Made by a program: the position numbers and the translations under genes
Shown: one piece after another, positions 6,328-8,666 of the stretch
How the letters are laid out: the number at the start of each line of letters is the position of its first letter
Numbering within the stretch: position 1 is the stretch's first letter
Origin: Clostridiaceae bacterium
Lineage (GTDB): Bacteria > Bacillota > Clostridia > Oscillospirales > Acutalibacteraceae
DNA length: 8,666 nucleotides
Reading direction: 5' to 3'
Assembly: GCA_016303035.1 (NCBI GenBank)
Contig: JAEDML010000046.1
Location: 1 to 8,666, forward strand
Notes under the pieces: model-generated
The model's database searches: none
What the model saw: the letters and a program-made list of their open reading frames with translations, nothing else
Told to the model about the DNA's origin: nothing

Positions 6328-7173
6328 ATGGCTGGTTTTTTCGGATTATTTAATTATGCAAAGGAAGGTCCCGGTATAGAAAAGGACGCTCCTCAGAAAA
6401 AGACTTTTATTGTTTTTTTTGAAACCTTTTTCAGAAATTTCTGGAAGTTTATACCCATAAATTTAGTGTTTTGCCTGCTCTCGTTCCCGATTATCACAAA
6501 CGGTCTGGCTTCTGCCGGGCTTACAAATGTAGTAAGGAATATCGCAAGGGACAAGCATTCCTTCGGATTGAGCGATTTTTGGGAGACTATACGCAAAAAC
6601 TGGAAGCAGGCTCTGCCTTCGGGAATAATAAATTTCTTTGTCTATCTTGTGCTTATTTTTGATGTTTGGTTCTTTTATACCACGATGAACGGTATTATGT
6701 CGGCGGTTGCCATGGGTCTTTGCATTTTCTTCCTTTTTGTTTTTACGGTTATGAATTATTATATAAGCACTATGATAATTACATTCCGTTTTAAGCTGAG
6801 TCAGATTTATAAAAACAGCTTTAAATTTGTATTTCTGAATTTCAAGAACAACATACTTTGCTTTATCTGCACTACGCTTGTTTACGCACTGTTTTTTGTC
6901 GTTGCGTATTTCTGGGGAAATTTCAACGTTTTAATGGTAGAGTTTGTTTTGCTTGTTTGCTGTGTTCCGGCGTTTGTTTTCCTGATGACGCAGTATTTTA
7001 TATTCCCCTCAATCAAAAAGTATATCATCGACCCGTATTATCTTGAACACCCGAATGACGATATTGACGAGCGCCGAAACCTCGGTATAGAGATTGAAAA
7101 TACCGAGCAAAACGACGAAACCGAAGAGGGCGAAATACCGCAGCTTCCCGATACCGCGGCAGATAACGACTAA
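6328..7173 (+). CDS. DUF624/YesL-like membrane protein with acidic C-terminal tail
   Basis: This 281-residue polytopic protein resembles the YesL/DUF624 family. Supporting signs are FFETFFRNFWKFIPINLVF, then LSFPIITNGLASAGLTNV (51-68), a charged loop, and SDFWETIRKNWKQALPSG (82-99). Hydrophobic helices fall at about 40-60, 98-118, 123-150, 172-193 and 198-223. In Firmicutes, YesL-like genes often sit beside sugar ABC transporters, but none is here, and the molecular role of the family is not established. Unusual for the family is a tail of about 40 residues (240-281), rich in Asp and Glu, after the last membrane segment. The Shine-Dalgarno (AGTAGGT) overlaps the stop codon of the preceding gene, pointing to coupled translation. 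Confidence 0.82.
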   Translation: MAGFFGLFNYAKEGPGIEKDAPQKKTFIVFFETFFRNFWKFIPINLVFCLLSFPIITNGLASAGLTNVVRNIARDKHSFGLSDFWETIRKNWKQALPSGIINFFVYLVLIFDVWFFYTTMNGIMSAVAMGLCIFFLFVFTVMNYYISTMIITFRFKLSQIYKNSFKFVFLNFKNNILCFICTTLVYALFFVVAYFWGNFNVLMVEFVLLVCCVPAFVFLMTQYFIFPSIKKYIIDPYYLEHPNDDIDERRNLGIEIENTEQNDETEEGEIPQLPDTAADND

Positions 7174-7178
7174 AAACA

Positions 7179-7238
7179 AATTTTGCAGCATATATTATTA
7201 CAAAGGTATCAGAGGTGAATAATATGTGCTGCAGAATT
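7179..7238 (+). promoter_or_regulatory. Long hairpin spanning the start of the YlmC/YmxH gene
   Basis: The 21 bases 7179-7199 pair with 7218-7238 as a continuous stem: 19 Watson-Crick pairs and 2 G-U pairs, no bulges. The 18-base loop (7200-7217) contains two Shine-Dalgarno-like elements, AAAGGT (7202-7207) and AGAGGTG (7211-7217), and a GTG at 7215. The 3' arm contains the preferred ATG (7224) and codons 2-5. There is no T run after the stem, so it is not a terminator. It begins 5 bases after the stop of the upstream gene, so it would form in any read-through transcript. A translational control role is inferred. Confidence 0.75.
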
Positions 7239-7511
7239 GCTGATTTAAAAAACAAGCAGGTAGTCTGCATTAAGGACGGATCGGTTCTCGGTTATATTTC
7301 GGATATCGAAATCGATACCGACGCCGGAAATATGACCTCGGTTATTATCCCCGGCAGACCGAAATTTTTCGGAATTTTCGGCAGGGAGGACGATATAGTT
7401 ATTCCCTGGCGTGAAATCGAGGTTATCGGGCAGGAGACGATTCTTGTTAACACCGACCCCGCGCCGTATATACGGTACGGCCGCGGCGGCAGGGCTTTAA
7501 AAACTTTATAA
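7224..7511 (+). CDS. YlmC/YmxH-family sporulation-associated PRC-barrel protein
   Basis: This 95-residue protein matches the YlmC/YmxH family seen in spore formers: an opening MCCRIADLKNKQVVCIKDG, then VLGYISDIEIDTDAG, then VIIPGRPKFFGIFGREDDIVIPW, IEVIGQETILV and a short basic tail. The fold is a single PRC-barrel of about 80 residues, a small beta domain used for binding. The family is annotated as sporulation-related, but its biochemical role is not known to me. I chose ATG 7224 because family members begin at M-x-CR and AGAGGTG (7211-7217) is 6 bases upstream. A GTG at 7215, with AAAGGT 7 bases upstream, would add three residues (M-N-N). Both starts lie within an extensive hairpin. It is followed by its own terminator, and by spoIVB on the same strand. 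Confidence 0.92.
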   Translation: MCCRIADLKNKQVVCIKDGSVLGYISDIEIDTDAGNMTSVIIPGRPKFFGIFGREDDIVIPWREIEVIGQETILVNTDPAPYIRYGRGGRALKTL

Positions 7512-7522
7512 TTCAAAATTTT

Positions 7523-7554
7523 CCGGTGGCTTTTGCCGCCGGTTTTGTTATTTT
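7523..7554 (+). terminator. Intrinsic terminator between the YlmC/YmxH gene and spoIVB
   Basis: CCGGTGGC (7523-7530) pairs with GCCGCCGG (7535-7542) as an 8-bp GC-rich stem with one G-U pair and a TTTT loop. It is followed by TTTTGTTATTTT. It starts 12 bases after the stop codon and should separate spoIVB from upstream transcription. Confidence 0.92.
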
Positions 7555-7560
7555 AGACGA

Positions 7561-7576
7561 TATTTTGCGCAAAATA
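7561..7576. promoter_or_regulatory. Perfect 16-bp palindrome upstream of spoIVB
   Basis: TATTTTGCGCAAAATA is a perfect, gapless palindrome lying 20 bases before the spoIVB start and just after the preceding terminator. With no loop it is poorly suited as an RNA hairpin, and more likely a binding site for a dimeric DNA-binding protein. I cannot name the protein. Confidence 0.5.
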
Positions 7577-7596
7577 AAGTAAAAGGAAGTGTTAGC

Positions 7597-8666
7597 GTGA
7601 AGGTTTTGCGTATTATATCGAAAACGGTATTTTTTATATTTTTGCTTGCCGATATTGCGGTGTTTTCACTTATATTTTATCTCGGCAAAACGGTGGATAA
7701 GGACTATAAAATAAAAAAAGGCGACGCTTTAAGTATATCCTCGCCCGTAACCGTAACCGCAGAGTATGAGGGCGCAAAGCTGTCGCAGGCGGATTACCGC
7801 CACAGCGTGGGCGACAGCTTTGAGGTTGACCTTAAGGTTTTCGGCGTTATACCTTTTTCCACTGTAAATGTCGAGGTGGTTGATGAAATGTATGTTGCAG
7901 TTCTCGGAAATCCCTTCGGAATGAAGCTTTATACCGAGGGCGTGCTGGTTATAGATACGACCGATGTAGACACCGAAAACGGAAATGTAAACCCTGCAAT
8001 TAAGGCAGGAATAAAAAAAGGCGATTATATTGTTTCGGTTGACGGTGAGAATATATATACCAACGAGGACATAGCCTCGGCGGTTGAGGCGTCGGACGGA
8101 AAGGAAATGAATTTTGAAATTTTGCGCAACGGCAAAAAGATGAATTTCAGATTCTGCGCGGAAAAATCAAAGGAAACCGGCACCTACCGCATAGGACTAT
8201 GGGTGCGGGACAGCTCGGCAGGTATAGGCACGCTTACCTTTTACAGTCCCGTAACCGGCGTTGTGTGCGGACTCGGCCACGGTATCTGCGATGAGGATAC
8301 AGGTACGCTTATGCAGCTTAATTCGGGAGAGCTTGTAAGCGCAGAAATCATTTCGGTAAGCAAGGGGAGCGTGGGCAGTCCGGGTGAGCTTAAGGGTAAG
8401 TTTACCTATGATAAAATCGCCGATATTTCCGAGAACAGCGAAAACGGCGTTTACGGTAAGCTTTACGGTAATATAGATATGTCTAATCTCACCGAAATTG
8501 CCTTAAAGCAGGAGGTTAAGGACGGGCCCGCACAGATACTCTGCACCGTAAACGGTGAAAAGCCGAAGCTTTATTCCTGCAATATCAAAATAAGAAGCTC
8601 CTCATATCTTTCGGCTACGCAAAATCTTATCGTCACGGTAACCGATAAGGAGCTTTTGGAGGCTAC
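7597..8666 (+). CDS. spoIVB: SpoIVB sporulation signalling serine peptidase (3'-truncated by window edge)
   Basis: The frame is open from the GTG at 7597 to the window end: 356 full codons plus two bases. Known SpoIVB proteins are about 425 residues. Visible parts: a short basic N-terminus and one hydrophobic anchor (about 6-30); a PDZ domain (about 105-187) with NPAIKAGIKKGDYIVSVDG; and the start of the S55 peptidase domain with GLWVRDSSAGIGTLTFYSP and GLGHGICDEDTG, where H228 is the catalytic His. The Ser (normally in a GMSGSP motif) and Asp lie beyond the edge, just past the last residues seen (TDKELLEA). In Bacillus, SpoIVB is secreted from the forespore into the intermembrane space and triggers pro-sigma-K processing through SpoIVFA/SpoIVFB. 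The start follows AAGGA (7583-7587) by 9 bases. In many Clostridia spo0A is next downstream, which predicts the adjacent gene. Confidence 0.95.
   Translation, partial: MKVLRIISKTVFFIFLLADIAVFSLIFYLGKTVDKDYKIKKGDALSISSPVTVTAEYEGAKLSQADYRHSVGDSFEVDLKVFGVIPFSTVNVEVVDEMYVAVLGNPFGMKLYTEGVLVIDTTDVDTENGNVNPAIKAGIKKGDYIVSVDGENIYTNEDIASAVEASDGKEMNFEILRNGKKMNFRFCAEKSKETGTYRIGLWVRDSSAGIGTLTFYSPVTGVVCGLGHGICDEDTGTLMQLNSGELVSAEIISVSKGSVGSPGELKGKFTYDKIADISENSENGVYGKLYGNIDMSNLTEIALKQEVKDGPAQILCTVNGEKPKLYSCNIKIRSSSYLSATQNLIVTVTDKELLEA

Noticed and set aside
7174..7223. A dedicated promoter inside the 5' arm of the hairpin (TATATT or TATTAT near 7191-7198)
   Set aside because: -10-like hexamers are present, but no -35 for sigma-A, sigma-E or sigma-G was found at a workable spacing. 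It is kept only as a hypothesis in the hairpin finding.
7543..7596. A sigma-F or sigma-G promoter for spoIVB
   Set aside because: CAAAATA (7570-7576) is one mismatch from a sigma-G -10, but no good -35 lies at the required distance. Expected from biology, not supported by the bases.

Overview
The window looks like chromosomal DNA of a spore-forming, low-to-moderate GC anaerobe of the Clostridia, most likely Oscillospiraceae/Ruminococcaceae. This is inferred from three things: the yqeK-rsfS-leuS order, a YlmC/YmxH-type sporulation protein followed by spoIVB, and bacterial OGG1-type and DUF6062-type genes. There is no sign of phage, insertion sequence, CRISPR, tRNA or rRNA. Both edges cut genes: yqeK lacks only its extreme N-terminus, and spoIVB lacks its C-terminal catalytic part.

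Left block (1-3400, + strand): yqeK (Ap4A hydrolase family), rsfS (ribosomal silencing factor) and leuS (leucyl-tRNA synthetase) are packed with gaps of 3-18 bases and end in a strong hairpin terminator. The theme is translation and nucleotide housekeeping. An OGG1-type 8-oxoguanine DNA glycosylase converges on that terminator from the - strand.

Middle block (4245-5520): ogg and a DUF6062-like gene with duplicated Cys/His motifs are transcribed divergently from two near-consensus promoters that overlap each other, so they should not both be occupied at once. A 165-base spacer with several DnaA-box-like 9-mers follows, then a 92-residue tail-anchored membrane protein with its own terminator. 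The 3' arm of that terminator also supplies the -35 element of the next promoter.

Right block (5503-8666): a pair of multi-pass membrane proteins (one unrecognised, one DUF624/YesL-like with an acidic tail), then a PRC-barrel YlmC/YmxH-family protein, a terminator, a perfect 16-bp palindrome and spoIVB. The most striking unexplained signal is a 21-bp stem (19 Watson-Crick pairs plus 2 G-U) spanning the translation start of the YlmC/YmxH gene. Its ATG and first four following codons lie in the 3' arm, and the Shine-Dalgarno plus an alternative GTG start lie in the 18-base loop. This suggests translational control or a read-through block on that sporulation-associated gene.
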